64,000 nucleotides of DNA from Bradyrhizobium huanghuaihaiense (GCF_007830635.1 NZ_VLLA01000009.1:1-64000); one strand, 5' to 3'. Shown: positions 33,727 to 41,990, counted from the first letter of the stretch. Notes: generated from the letters alone by a model not told the origin. Program-made: numbers and translations.

Positions 33727-34119
33727 ATGGCAAAGTCTTCCAAGCTGGTTGCCGCAAAGCGCGGCAAGGTATTGTTGGTCAGACGCCGGTCGGACGGCCT
33801 GTGGATGTTCCCGGGCGGCCGCAAGCGCGCGCGCGAGTCCGATAAGGATTGCCTGCGGCGGGAGATCAAGGAGGAGCTGCCCAAGCTGAAGCTCGGCAGG
33901 GTCAGCCTCTGGAAGGAAGTGAAGGCCAGGAACAAGCGCTCCGGCCGCAAGATGAGCGATGCGATCTTCATCGCCAAGGGTGCCAAGGGCAGGCTGGCGA
34001 TCGGCGACAAGAAGGAGATCGACCGCGCCGCCTGGCAGAAGCCGCGCGGCATCCGCCTGACGCCGACCTCGCGCTACATCCGCGACCGCCTGTTTCCGAG
34101 GAAGCGGCGGCGCACCTAG
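33727..34119 (+). CDS. NUDIX hydrolase-family protein
   Basis: NUDIX enzymes hydrolyse nucleoside-diphosphate-linked substrates. The 130-residue protein has the box G(31)-x5-E(37)-x7-REIKEE(45-50)-L, a full match to Gx5Ex7REUxEExGU except that the last Gly is Pro. The sequence is very Lys/Arg-rich (about 27 percent), unusual for this family. I chose the ATG at 33727 because a palindromic operator lies between it and the upstream ATG at 33646. Substrate unknown. Confidence 0.75.
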   Translation: MAKSSKLVAAKRGKVLLVRRRSDGLWMFPGGRKRARESDKDCLRREIKEELPKLKLGRVSLWKEVKARNKRSGRKMSDAIFIAKGAKGRLAIGDKKEIDRAAWQKPRGIRLTPTSRYIRDRLFPRKRRRT

Positions 34120-34400
34120 TCCTCTCGCTCCGCCGATTGCGTCCGGCCGGCGAACGACCTCGACCGCGCCAGGCGCGGCTCCGGCGCGGCGCGCCTCACC
34201 GCCTCGGCCTCGCGCTGCTCCTTGCGGACCTTGCGCGCATTGCGCATCGCGCGCTTGACGAAGGGGTGCATGGAATCCTCGGCGAAGAACAGCACCACCT
34301 CGCAACTCGGACATTGCCGGGAATAGCCGTCCTGCAACCGCATGGCGCGATCGCGGAACATGACCTTGCAGCGCGTGCACTGAATCTGGACGAAACTCAT
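34116..34400 (-). CDS. Small zinc-ribbon-like protein
   Basis: The 94-residue protein has CTRCKVMF and CPSCEVVLF knuckles in the first 40 residues. The C-terminal half is a charged Arg/Glu-rich helix (RAMRNARKVRKEQREAEAVR). It overlaps the convergent NUDIX stop by 4 bases. The fold suggests nucleic-acid or protein contact; no name is recognised. Confidence 0.7.
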   Translation of the reverse strand: MSFVQIQCTRCKVMFRDRAMRLQDGYSRQCPSCEVVLFFAEDSMHPFVKRAMRNARKVRKEQREAEAVRRAAPEPRLARSRSFAGRTQSAERED

Positions 34401-34557
34401 GCGCGACCGACGATGACTGATGGAAATGGACCATCAGCTGATCGCAAATGTCTGAAGAAAGCCTGAAACGCTTTTGCGAATTCACCGCCAGCTTGCCGCA
34501 AGCCGATGCAGCGGGCGCGAGCATGTCGGCGATGCTCGCGTCACGCGCGCGGCGAAG

Positions 34558-34797
34558 CTATTGCTTGGCCGCCATGGTCTCCAGACAATGATTGAGAAAA
34601 GCGGTGCGATCTCTCGGCAGCACCTTCTCGAGATCCGCCTTGAGCGCGCATTCGCGCTGCCGGATCTGCTCGGCACGGCGCTTCTCGGCGGCTTCGCGGA
34701 ATTCGGGGGCGACCTTGCTGGGATCGACCAGCGCCTGCGAGCGGGCGGGCGGGGTTGCAAGCAGCACGATGGCGGCGATGAAAATGAATGGTCTCAA
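34558..34797 (-). CDS. Small secreted protein, PsiF-like Cys pattern
   Basis: The 79-residue protein has a signal peptide (RPFIFIAAIVLLATPPARSQ). The mature end RQRECALKADLEKVLPRDRT, then FLNHCLETM, resembles the C-x(n)-R-x2-F-x3-CL motif of PsiF repeats. The TTG at 34797 is favoured because GGAGG stands 5 bases before it. The ATG at 34809 overlaps that site, the same pattern as at asd. Assignment of the family is tentative. Confidence 0.6.
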   Translation of the reverse strand: MRPFIFIAAIVLLATPPARSQALVDPSKVAPEFREAAEKRRAEQIRQRECALKADLEKVLPRDRTAFLNHCLETMAAKQ

Positions 34798-35236
34798 ATA
34801 AGCCTCCATAAAAAAAGGCATCCTAGCGCGCGGCGTGCCGACGCTCAAACCGGAGTCCCGCGGTACCCCGTTCCGCCGCAGCTGCGCTGACAGGGCGTGT
34901 GAACCAGTTCACAAGCGCTCGACCAGTTCGCTGCTATGAAAGTGTCATTGCCTGACCGAATCATTTTCAACGAAACGCCCCGGCGTCCAAGCGCCGGGGT
35001 TTTTCGTGCTGGCGATGCGGTCCTCGATCGCATCAGCCTTTGTTCAAGTGAGACACGATCCCACGCTGCGTTGTAAGGTTCGGACGGGACCCGGTTCCCC
35101 TCTGTCGATGCACGGAACGTTGCCGCGAGGCGTGCGTTCGCCGGGCAAATCCCATATGCATGGCGGCGCGTCGCCGAATCGAAATGCGGGCGGCGCGCGT
35201 TCAGTTGCGGCGGTTTACGACCAGAAACGGATTCAC
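34798..35236. other. Control region with terminator ahead of the Mfd-like gene
   Basis: The region holds the signal for the small secreted gene, the strong terminator at 34978 and the start zone of the Mfd-like gene. An upstream frame is open from 35006 but its residues are not like the family. A GTGAAC-CA-GTTCAC palindrome lies at about 34900-34913. No other gene is seen. Confidence 0.4.
34978..35004 (+). terminator. Rho-independent terminator
   Basis: CCCCGGCG / CGCCGGGG is an 8-bp stem with loop TCCAAG and a following TTTTT. An outer CGAAA / TTTCG pairing makes it bidirectional in principle. It does not follow a plus-strand gene closely, so it may end an unannotated transcript of about 34850-35004. 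Confidence 0.8.
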
Positions 35237-38200
35237 GTGAGGCTTGCAAAGAAGGCGCGGGCGGCCAAGGCATCGCTAAAGAAGGCATCGCCAAAGACCA
35301 GCATATCGCCCAAGACCAGGACATCGCTCAAAGCCAAGACATCGCTGAAGACCAAGGCGTCGCTCATGACCAAGGCGTCGCCAAGGAAGAGCGAGGGGGC
35401 GCAGCGCGCCACGATCTCGTCGTCGTCGCCCCTCGGTTCGATGGCGCTTCATCTGCTCGCGCAATGGAAGCAGTCCGGACCCAGCGGCATCGTGTTTCTC
35501 GCCGAGAACGAGAGCAGGGCGGAGCGGCTCGGCAGCGTCATTCACGCGCTCGATCCGACCTGCGAGGTGCTGGTTTTTCCGCGGCTGAACACCTTGCCGT
35601 TCGACCAGCTCGAGCCTTCGCACGAGCTTGCGGGGCGCAGGGCCTCCGTGCTGCGGCGCCTCGCAAGATCCAGGAAGCCGCTGTTTCTCGTCTCGACCGC
35701 GGAGGCGGTGATGGAGCGCCTGCCGCCGCCGGCGAGCCTGTTGCGCCTCAGCGTCAGCCTGAAGGTGGGCGGCGCGTTTTCGGAGCGGGAGCTCGAGAGC
35801 CGCCTCGAGTCCCTCGGATACGATCTCGACGACGAGCCGGACTATCCGGGCGGGGCGCTGTTTCATGGACAGACCTTCGAGATATTTCCCGCAGGCGCGC
35901 TCGGTCCGTTCCGGATCGAGCATTCTGATCGCGCGATCGACCGGATCGTGGCGTTCGATCCGAAAGAGCACGACATCATCTTCGAGACGAAGGAGCTCGT
36001 GGTCGATCCGATGTCGGAGCGGCTTGGCTTTGCCGGCAAGGGCGGCAAGCGCGCGAGCCTGTTCGACTATTGCGGACGCGCCAAATGGATCGCCGATGCA
36101 GGGGTCCCTGCGCATGCCGATGGCTGGCTCGATACGATCGAGGAGGCTGCGCCGCGCGCGGAGCGGGAGCGCGAATATCTCGGACGCCGCGACTGGAAGC
36201 AGCTCTCCAGGGGCATGAAGGTGCTGCCGCGGACCGCATCGTTCCAGGCCGTGCCCGAATTCTCGAAGCTGACATCCGCAAGGAAAGCGCTGCGCGCCTT
36301 CGTCGAGGAGACGCGGCGGGCCGGTTCGCGGCTGATCCTCGTCGCCGCGCAAGCGGACGATCTGCGCGTGATGGAGCGGATGAGCGGCGTCAAGGCGCAG
36401 CGCTGCGAGGATTGGGACGAGGCGGCGGCGCGCGGGGGAAGCGGCGAGGCGGCGCTTCTGGCCGATCTCGATGCGGGCTTCGTCGTGCCGGGACGAAAGC
36501 CTCTCGTCGTCGTGACGGCGTCCGACGTGCTCGGCAGCCGGGCGCATCATGCGCAGCCGATGGCACGCGCCTGGAGCGCGGCCTTCGACCATGCTGATGT
36601 CCCGGAGCAGGGCACGGTGGTGGTTCATCTCCAGCGCGGCCTTGCCGTGCTCGACGGCCTGCAGACCGTCAACACCGGCGGCGGGGCCATGCGGGAGATG
36701 ATCCGCCTGAAGTACGCGGGCGACAATGCCGTTCTGGTGCCGCCGACCGATCTGGCGCTCATGTGGCCTTACGCCGCCGAGCTCGGCAAGCTGGCGCTCG
36801 ACAAGGCCGACGGCAGCACATGGTGGGCACGGCGCAGCGAGGCCGAGCGCGAGATCCAGATCGCCGGCAAGGTGCTGGCCAAGCACATCAGCCAGCGCCG
36901 CCGGCGGCGCGCGGACAAGCTGGTGCCGCCGGGATCGGCCTACGAGAAGTTCGTCGCGCGGTTTCCCTATTTCACGACGACCGACCAGGCCAAGGCGATC
37001 CACGACGTGCTGGATGATCTTGCCTCCGGTCACCCGATGGACCGCGTGGTCTGCGGCGACGTCGGCTTCGGCAAGACCGAGGTGGCGCTGCGCGCGGCGG
37101 CCGCTGTGGTGCTGTCCGGCAAGCAGGTGGCGATCGCGGTGCCGACGACGGTGCTGGCCCGGCAGCATGTCGCAACCTTCCAGAAACGCTTTGCGCCGTT
37201 CGGCATCGAGGTCGGGAATTTGTCGCGGGCCACGTCCGGCGCGGAGCTGCGCGAGACGAGAGAGGGCCTGCGCAGCGGCCGGATCAAGGTCGTGGTCGGC
37301 ACGCAGGCGCTCACCGCCAAGGACGTGAAGTTCGACGATCTCGGCCTCGTCATCATCGACGAGGAGCAGCATTTTGGCGCGGCCGAGAAGGCAAAGCTCG
37401 CCGGCCTCGCCAAAAATGTCCATGTGCTGATGATGAGTGCGACGCCGATCCCGCGGACGCTCGCCGCGGGCCTTGCCGGCTTCCGCGATCTCAGCGTGAT
37501 CGCCTCGCCGCCGGTGCACCGGCTTCCGGTCGCGACCAGGATCGCGCCGCTGTCGGATGCCGCCATCGCCTCCGCGCTGTTGCGCGAACAGCGCCGCCAC
37601 GGGCAGAGCTTCCTGATCTGTCCGCGCATCCAGGACCTCGACCCGATGCTGGCCCGGGTGCAGGCGGTGGCGGGCGACCTTCGCATCGTCTGTCTGCACG
37701 GCAGGCTGGCGGCGGACGAGATCGACGACCGCATGATGAGCTTCGTCGAGGGCAGGGCCGACGTCCTGCTCGCGACCAACATCGTCGAGAGCGGCCTCGA
37801 CATTCCCCGTGCCAACACCATCGTTGTGTGCTGGCCCGAAAAATTCGGCCTCGCCCAGCTGCACCAGCTGCGCGGACGGGTCGGGCGCGGCGGCATTCGC
37901 GCCTTCGCCCATCTCTTGACCGAGACGGAGTCCGGGCAGTCCGAGAAGCGGCTGGCCGTGCTCGAGGAGTTCAGCCGGCCGGGCGCCGGCTTTGCCATCA
38001 GCGAGCGCGACCTGGATCTGCGAGGCGCGGGCGATCTGTTCTCGGAGCAGCAGTCCGGCCATGTCCAGGTGTTCGGGCCGGTGCTCTACAGCCACCTCCT
38101 GAAAATGGCTTCGGAGAAGCTCGACGAGGAGCGCGCCGCAGTGTGGGTGCCCGACCTCAACCTGCCGGTCGGGGACATGCTCCCCGAGACCTATGTGCAG

Positions 38201-38548
38201 TCCGAGCCCGTGCGGCTCGAGCTCTATGCGCGCGCCGCACGATGCAGCAACGAGGACGATCTCGAGGACCTCGAGGAGGAAACCTCCCGCCGCTTCGGAC
38301 CTTTGCCGAAGATCGCCCGCGACTTCTTTGACGCAGCGAAACTCAGGATCGAGTGCAAGCGCCGCGGCATCATCCGCCTCGACGTCGGCCCCGGCGCGGT
38401 GGCCGCGACGTTCCTGCCCGGACGGTTGCGGAAGTCGAGAGGAAAGTCCCTCCAGCGCGACGGCGACCGCGTCGTCTATCACAGCCCGATGCGCGATGCG
38501 CCGTTCGAGCGGGTGGAGGAGTTGTTCGAGGCGCTGGACGAGGGGTAG
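35237..38548 (+). CDS. Mfd-like SF2 helicase paralogue with Lys-rich N-terminal tail
   Basis: The 1103-residue protein is related to transcription-repair coupling factor. The N-terminal third is UvrB-like (FLAENESRAERLGSVIHALD, FPRLNTLPFDQLEPS). A weak RNA-polymerase-interaction region (QGTVVVHLQRGLAVLDGLQT...IRLKYAGDNAVLVPP) follows. The helicase core has Walker A GDVGFGKTEVALRA (about 607), DEEQHFG (about 708), MMSATPIPRTLAAG and the second domain NIVESGLDIPRANTIVV with LHQLRGRVGRGG. The last 150 residues resemble the Mfd regulatory region. The first ~50 residues carry seven Lys/Ser/Thr repeats. The start is uncertain: GTG at 35237 is favoured because GGA stands 6 bases before it, with ATGs at 35156 and 35108 also open. 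The true mfd is at 62600. Confidence 0.85.
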   Translation: MRLAKKARAAKASLKKASPKTSISPKTRTSLKAKTSLKTKASLMTKASPRKSEGAQRATISSSSPLGSMALHLLAQWKQSGPSGIVFLAENESRAERLGSVIHALDPTCEVLVFPRLNTLPFDQLEPSHELAGRRASVLRRLARSRKPLFLVSTAEAVMERLPPPASLLRLSVSLKVGGAFSERELESRLESLGYDLDDEPDYPGGALFHGQTFEIFPAGALGPFRIEHSDRAIDRIVAFDPKEHDIIFETKELVVDPMSERLGFAGKGGKRASLFDYCGRAKWIADAGVPAHADGWLDTIEEAAPRAEREREYLGRRDWKQLSRGMKVLPRTASFQAVPEFSKLTSARKALRAFVEETRRAGSRLILVAAQADDLRVMERMSGVKAQRCEDWDEAAARGGSGEAALLADLDAGFVVPGRKPLVVVTASDVLGSRAHHAQPMARAWSAAFDHADVPEQGTVVVHLQRGLAVLDGLQTVNTGGGAMREMIRLKYAGDNAVLVPPTDLALMWPYAAELGKLALDKADGSTWWARRSEAEREIQIAGKVLAKHISQRRRRRADKLVPPGSAYEKFVARFPYFTTTDQAKAIHDVLDDLASGHPMDRVVCGDVGFGKTEVALRAAAAVVLSGKQVAIAVPTTVLARQHVATFQKRFAPFGIEVGNLSRATSGAELRETREGLRSGRIKVVVGTQALTAKDVKFDDLGLVIIDEEQHFGAAEKAKLAGLAKNVHVLMMSATPIPRTLAAGLAGFRDLSVIASPPVHRLPVATRIAPLSDAAIASALLREQRRHGQSFLICPRIQDLDPMLARVQAVAGDLRIVCLHGRLAADEIDDRMMSFVEGRADVLLATNIVESGLDIPRANTIVVCWPEKFGLAQLHQLRGRVGRGGIRAFAHLLTETESGQSEKRLAVLEEFSRPGAGFAISERDLDLRGAGDLFSEQQSGHVQVFGPVLYSHLLKMASEKLDEERAAVWVPDLNLPVGDMLPETYVQSEPVRLELYARAARCSNEDDLEDLEEETSRRFGPLPKIARDFFDAAKLRIECKRRGIIRLDVGPGAVAATFLPGRLRKSRGKSLQRDGDRVVYHSPMRDAPFERVEELFEALDEG
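35267..35389 (+). repeat. 18-bp minisatellite-like repeat encoding K-x-S-x-K-x units
   Basis: Seven units with a 6-residue period (Lys-Ala-Ser-Leu-Lys, Lys-Ala-Ser-Pro-Lys-Thr, Ser-Ile-Ser-Pro-Lys-Thr and variants) stand in tandem, each encoded by degenerate 18-base copies such as AAGACCAAGGCGTCGCTC. They give a highly basic tail on the Mfd-like protein. Confidence 0.75.
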
Positions 38549-39018
38549 GGCGGCCCCCTAAAAATTTGAAAACAACCCCATGCACAGTAGCCAAGTGCTG
38601 CTGGCACAATGTGTTCTGCAGCCGGCGCAAGGGCCGGCGCGGGCCCATGATCAGGTTCAACTGCTCTCCGTCGCGTCGCATCGTTCGACGCCATGCTTCC
38701 GGCTCGCAGCCGGTTTGACCCGTCGGGCAAAACAGTGGCATTCTGTCACCTTCGGAAAATCCGCCGCGGAGAAGGCAGCTTCGTGCGGAGCCGGCTGTTC
38801 GGTGGGCCGCAGCGACACCCATTGTCAGCTTAGCCCCAGCTATTTGAGTCATCCCGTCGCATGGGCCCCGTATTCGGCCGGAGTGACCGGGCCCGCCCGC
38901 TAACGTGGAATTAATCCAAAAAGCTCACAATTTTAGGCAGTTGTGTATGGGTGCTGCGTAAGGGAGGCGTCGCGACGACGTTCCGGCGACGGCTTCCTTT
39001 TGCTCGCTCATGAGGTCA
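38549..39018. other. Intergenic region, possible repeat
   Basis: No gene is supported. The stretch TTTGACCCGTCGGGCAAAAC near 38717-38737 is of a kind that I recall from repeated Bradyrhizobium intergenic text, but I cannot confirm it. The right end should carry the promoter of the coiled-coil gene at 39019. Confidence 0.35.
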
Positions 39019-39717
39019 ATGCAGATGACCACGACATCCGAAGCGCAAGGCCTCGTCGAACAACTCGACCCCGCAGCCCTTGCGGCCGCCGCAGCACCCG
39101 AACCCGAACCCGAAGCTCCGGAAGCTCCCGTGCCGACCAGGCGGTCCAGCCGGAAATCGGTCCTGGCGCTCTCGGTATGTGCCCTCGCCATCAACGGTTC
39201 GGCGGCCATCTATACGTGGCCGTCCGAGCTTCCGTCGCTCAATGTCCGCAAGTTGGCTGAACTGTTTCCGCGCCCGGAATCGCCCGCGCCAAAACCGGAT
39301 CCGGTCGTCGCCGCCTTGAAGGATATCCAGTCGGCCCAACAGCAACACACGGCTTCGCTGCAGGAGAACAACGCCTTGGTGCAGCAAAATGCAGTTCTGC
39401 AGCAGCAGGATACATTGGTGCTCCTGTCCCTGCGACAGAGCATCACAGACGAACGGGTCGATGTGAGGAAGATATCGTCGCAGCTGTCCACGCTGATCGC
39501 GAAGGTCGACGCGCTACAGAATACGATGATGTCGGACGTTACGTCCTCCGTCCGGAGAGCGAATGCGCGCTTTGGACTGTCCGCAACGATGCGCAGGCGG
39601 ATGGCGCGGGAATCGAAGCCTGTAGGGCCTATAGGGCCTACAGGGCCTGTAGGGCCTATGTCGGTTGGGGGAGCTCCGCTGAGCGTGCCGGCTACGGCGT
39701 CGGCTCCGGAGAGCTGA
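39019..39717 (+). CDS. Membrane-anchored coiled-coil protein with collagen-like tail
   Basis: The 232-residue protein has an acidic Ala/Pro/Glu-rich N-terminus, a hydrophobic segment (VLALSVCALAINGSAAIYTW, about 47-66) and a Gln-rich heptad region (QQQHTASLQENNALVQQNAV, then SLRQSITDERVDVRKISSQL). A short Gly-Pro-X stretch (VGPIGPTGPVGPMS) near the end is encoded by 9-base DNA repeats. The start at 39019 is preceded by GAGG. No family is recognised. Layout suggests a trimeric or dimeric surface or periplasmic stalk. Confidence 0.65.
   Translation: MQMTTTSEAQGLVEQLDPAALAAAAAPEPEPEAPEAPVPTRRSSRKSVLALSVCALAINGSAAIYTWPSELPSLNVRKLAELFPRPESPAPKPDPVVAALKDIQSAQQQHTASLQENNALVQQNAVLQQQDTLVLLSLRQSITDERVDVRKISSQLSTLIAKVDALQNTMMSDVTSSVRRANARFGLSATMRRRMARESKPVGPIGPTGPVGPMSVGGAPLSVPATASAPES
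39619..39660 (+). repeat. 9-bp tandem repeat CCTRYAGGG
   Basis: Four and a half units (CCTGTAGGG, CCTATAGGG, CCTACAGGG, CCTGTAGGG, CCTATG) run in tandem inside the coding region. Each is close to palindromic and encodes three residues of the Gly-Pro-X tail of the protein above. Confidence 0.8.
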
Positions 39718-39762
39718 AGGCGTTAACTCCCTGACTGAACAAGGTTGGACGAGTGCAGCCCG

Positions 39763-40005
39763 TCACTTCGAGGCGTGGTCGATCTTGTGCTGCAAATGCC
39801 CGGTGTCGTGATCGCGACGTAACTGGCTCAGCGATGTCTCGTTCAACTGAAGCAGCACCTCGCTGAGTTGGGTCGTGTCGGGATAGCCGGCCGCAAAACC
39901 CTTTCCGTAGATCTTGCGCAACGTGCCGACCAGCGTGCTGCCATGCTTCTTGCTGATCCCACCATCCTTGTCGCGGTGGCGGCCATCCAGGCCATGTTCC
40001 TTCAT
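39763..40005 (-). CDS. Small hypothetical protein, basic and His-rich
   Basis: The 80-residue protein reads MKEHGLDGRHRDKDGGISKK, then HGSTLVGTLRKIYGKGFAAG and a helical end (SEVLLQLNETSLSQLRRDHD). GGGAGAAACAC precedes the ATG at 40005. The GRHRDKDG opening and GTLRKIYG core look conserved, but I cannot name the family. Confidence 0.65.
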   Translation of the reverse strand: MKEHGLDGRHRDKDGGISKKHGSTLVGTLRKIYGKGFAAGYPDTTQLSEVLLQLNETSLSQLRRDHDTGHLQHKIDHASK

Positions 40006-40222
40006 GTGTTTCTCCCTGTGCGGCGTCTTGAGCGCCTGGAGAGAGCGTGCTCCTAAACGAGTTGATTGGCAACGGCATGGCGCGCGGCAGTTGAGGGCTG
40101 GTCCGGGCCGCCGCAACAGTGTTGCCGTCACGTGTCCATCGCTGAGCTGTGATGCCGCGTTGGATTGCGGCGGGATCGTTGACGCATCACATCAACCCGG
40201 GCGGCGTTCGATTGGAACTGGT

Positions 40223-40447
40223 ATGATGCGCTCTGTTCTGGCCTTGGGTCTGTTGATTGTCCTGTGCGCAGCTGCGAACGCTGCGACGGCGCATCGCTCC
40301 CGCACACATCATCCGCGCTATCCCGCGGTCGATCGTTTCGGCGCAGACGAAGATCCTCGGGCACGCTTCGCGGTCCCCGGCTGGAGCGATGAAGCAACGC
40401 AGCGCTGGCTGAACAGTGCCTCGTCCAATGTCGGCCGAGGCGGATAG
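40223..40447 (+). CDS. Small secreted protein, paralogue of the 29456 gene
   Basis: The 74-residue protein has a signal peptide (MMRSVLALGLLIVLCAAANA, 1-20) and a HRSRTHHPRYP stretch. A conserved PGW-type motif (FAVPGWSDEATQRWLN) and the end SSNVGRGG follow. The layout matches the gene at 29456. Ribosome site GGAACTGGT is weak. Function unknown. Confidence 0.6.
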   Translation: MMRSVLALGLLIVLCAAANAATAHRSRTHHPRYPAVDRFGADEDPRARFAVPGWSDEATQRWLNSASSNVGRGG

Positions 40448-40515
40448 CCACCGCGATCGGTCGTGGTGTCAGCCCGCGGCGGCGATCTGATGGAGGACTG
40501 ATTTCCTAAGAGTGG

Positions 40516-40686
40516 CTAGGCGGCCTGCTCCTCGAATGAGGTGTAGACCCGACCCGTGGGATCAACGACCTGAACGTCCCAGCACCCGTCCTCGACCAGT
40601 TCCCTAGCCTTCTTGAGGGCGGCCGCAAGCGACAGCCGCTTGAGGCTGACGACGCCTGCCGTGTCGAAACCGTTGATTTCAAACAT
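40516..40686 (-). CDS. Small hypothetical protein
   Basis: This is a 56-residue protein (MFEINGFDTAGVVSLKRLSL...VEDGCWDVQVVDPTGRVYTS). AGGAGGGAGCGGC before the ATG is a strong ribosome site, and the codon use is normal for this genome. It is too short for most gene finders. A longer overlapping frame on the same strand (40506-40766) has no ribosome site and is rejected. It looks like a compact alpha/beta domain; function unknown. Confidence 0.65.
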   Translation of the reverse strand: MFEINGFDTAGVVSLKRLSLAAALKKARELVEDGCWDVQVVDPTGRVYTSFEEQAA

Positions 40687-40832
40687 GCCGCTCCCTCCTG
40701 TTTCTCGAATCCTACACTTTTCTTGCGTGTTGTCTCGCGGCGTTTTGGGGGAGGCCTCCTCCGCAAGCTGGATTGACTCTGCAGCTTCCCCGTCGAATTA
40801 TTCGGGAAAAAGTGGCAATCGGGCGATGAGCG

Positions 40833-41018
40833 ATGAAAGACTACAAGGCTCAGCTGGAGAAGTTGCGCACGGACGCTGCCGAGTGTGCACTGATCCGCGA
40901 TCTTGCGAGCGACAAAGCCAAGCGCGAGCTATTTGATCGGCTGGCCAATCATCTGACCGTGCTCGCGGAACAGGTCGAGCTGGCGATGCTGGAGCGAGAC
41001 AAAGGCGCTGGAACGTAA
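40833..41018 (+). CDS. Small hypothetical helical protein
   Basis: The 61-residue helical protein (MKDYKAQLEKLRTDAAECAL, then KRELFDRLANHLTVLAEQVE) appears to form two helices with a conserved-looking AECALIRDLAS turn. Amphipathic charge pattern suggests a dimeric helical fold. No family name. It marks the left part of the accessory island. Confidence 0.6.
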   Translation: MKDYKAQLEKLRTDAAECALIRDLASDKAKRELFDRLANHLTVLAEQVELAMLERDKGAGT

Positions 41019-41061
41019 GGCCCCTTCGGCAGCCGAGTGACGGCCGAGGCGAGCGCGGGGG

Positions 41062-41220
41062 TTACCGGGTCGGAGGCGCCTTCCATCCATAGGACTGACG
41101 CGCGATTTGGCCGGTGACGTCGAGATCCTTCTCGTCAGAGAGGCGCCAGGCCGCCACGCCGAAGCAGACGGTCAGAACGACGGCGGTCACTAGCAGCAGC
41201 ATCGATAGAAACTGGCTCAC
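41062..41220 (-). CDS. Small single-pass membrane protein
   Basis: The 52-residue protein starts at a GTG preceded by AGGGGTGTAGGT. One transmembrane helix (SMLLLVTAVVLTVCFGVAAW, about 6-25) is followed by a polar tail (RLSDEKDLDVTGQIARQSYG). An upstream open frame adds residues without a ribosome site. No function assigned. Confidence 0.5.
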   Translation of the reverse strand: MSQFLSMLLLVTAVVLTVCFGVAAWRLSDEKDLDVTGQIARQSYGWKAPPTR

Positions 41221-41317
41221 ACCTACACCCCTGAACGCGACGCATGAGCGGAGCGACCATGGAATGTCGATTCGGAAAATGCAGACGCACTGACCCAACG
41301 CCGATTTTCCCCATCAC

Positions 41318-41476
41318 TCACGCCGGACCAAAAGCGCTCACGAGTCCAATCGTGATCGGGACCAGCGCCACGACGGTCCAAAGGACGGGCGAGCCAGAGG
41401 AAAGGCCAGCGATCAGTATCCAGGCACCGAAGCCCACGAGGAGCACTGAGATGGCATAGGCAACAGCTTTGTCCAT
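41318..41476 (-). CDS. Small two-helix membrane protein
   Basis: The 52-residue protein has two hydrophobic helices (VAYAISVLLVGFGAWILIAG and VLWTVVALVPITIGLVSAFG) separated by LSSGSP. The start at 41476 follows GGATCGAACG. It is too short for ordinary gene calling. Two-TM microproteins like this occur often in phage or plasmid remnants. Confidence 0.45.
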   Translation of the reverse strand: MDKAVAYAISVLLVGFGAWILIAGLSSGSPVLWTVVALVPITIGLVSAFGPA

Positions 41477-41599
41477 CGTTCGATCCACGAGCAACAAAAG
41501 GATCGATTGCGACTGTAAGATTCCCCGCGTTTGGAAAGGTTCCTATGCGCCGCGGCGAGCGCGTTGGATGGGGCCGACATAGTCCTCCCTCATCAGTGC

Positions 41600-41752
41600 G
41601 TAGGATGGGTTGAGCTCTTGCGAAACCCATCGCCGGCAAACCGGTCGAGGCCCTCCGCGGCTCTTGAGGATCGCTCCGATAATCGATCGCGGATCGCAGC
41701 GGCGCTGATCGCAACGAGTGATGGGTTTCGCAAGAGCTCAACCCATCCTACG
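41600..41752. repeat. MITE-like repeat, copy 1 (153 bp)
   Basis: The ends are inverted copies about 33 bases long, beginning CGTAGGATGGGTTGAGCTC and ending with its complement; the interior GC-rich segment is shared with copies at 43332, 44799 and 45186. All copies have the same orientation of the interior. Confidence 0.85.
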
Positions 41753-41757
41753 GGCTG

Positions 41758-41898
41758 ATGAATGAAGCCGACGACGGCGCCAACGATAAGCTAGTCTTTG
41801 CCGTGTACCACCTAGAGGAGATGATCGAGAGCCTGGAAGAGCGATATAGGGCAGATTTCGGCGAGGCGACGATAGACAGCGCGGAGAGCACCGCATGA
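41758..41898 (+). CDS. Small hypothetical protein, possibly truncated
   Basis: The 46-residue frame (MNEADDGANDKLVFAVYHLE, then MIESLEERYRADFGE) looks like a helical accessory protein. It begins 6 bases after repeat copy 1 with no ribosome site, so its own 5' end may have been replaced by the repeat. It ends in an ATGA overlap with an 18-codon Arg-rich frame (41895-41951). Confidence 0.4.
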   Translation: MNEADDGANDKLVFAVYHLEEMIESLEERYRADFGEATIDSAESTA

Positions 41899-41990
41899 AG
41901 CGCCGGCGCCGAGCACGCCGGAAGCTCAACCGGCCCACGATCGCCGATTGAGGCAGTGAACGACAAGGGCGCGGGGCTTCGGTCCCGCGC

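Noticed and set aside
35276..38482. A 1068-codon open frame opposite the Mfd-like helicase
   Set aside because: It is antisense to intact helicase motifs and has no recognisable domain.
40506..40766. An 86-codon frame overlapping the 56-residue gene at 40516
   Set aside because: It has no ribosome site and is Arg/Ser-rich, while the shorter frame has AGGAGGGAG before its ATG.
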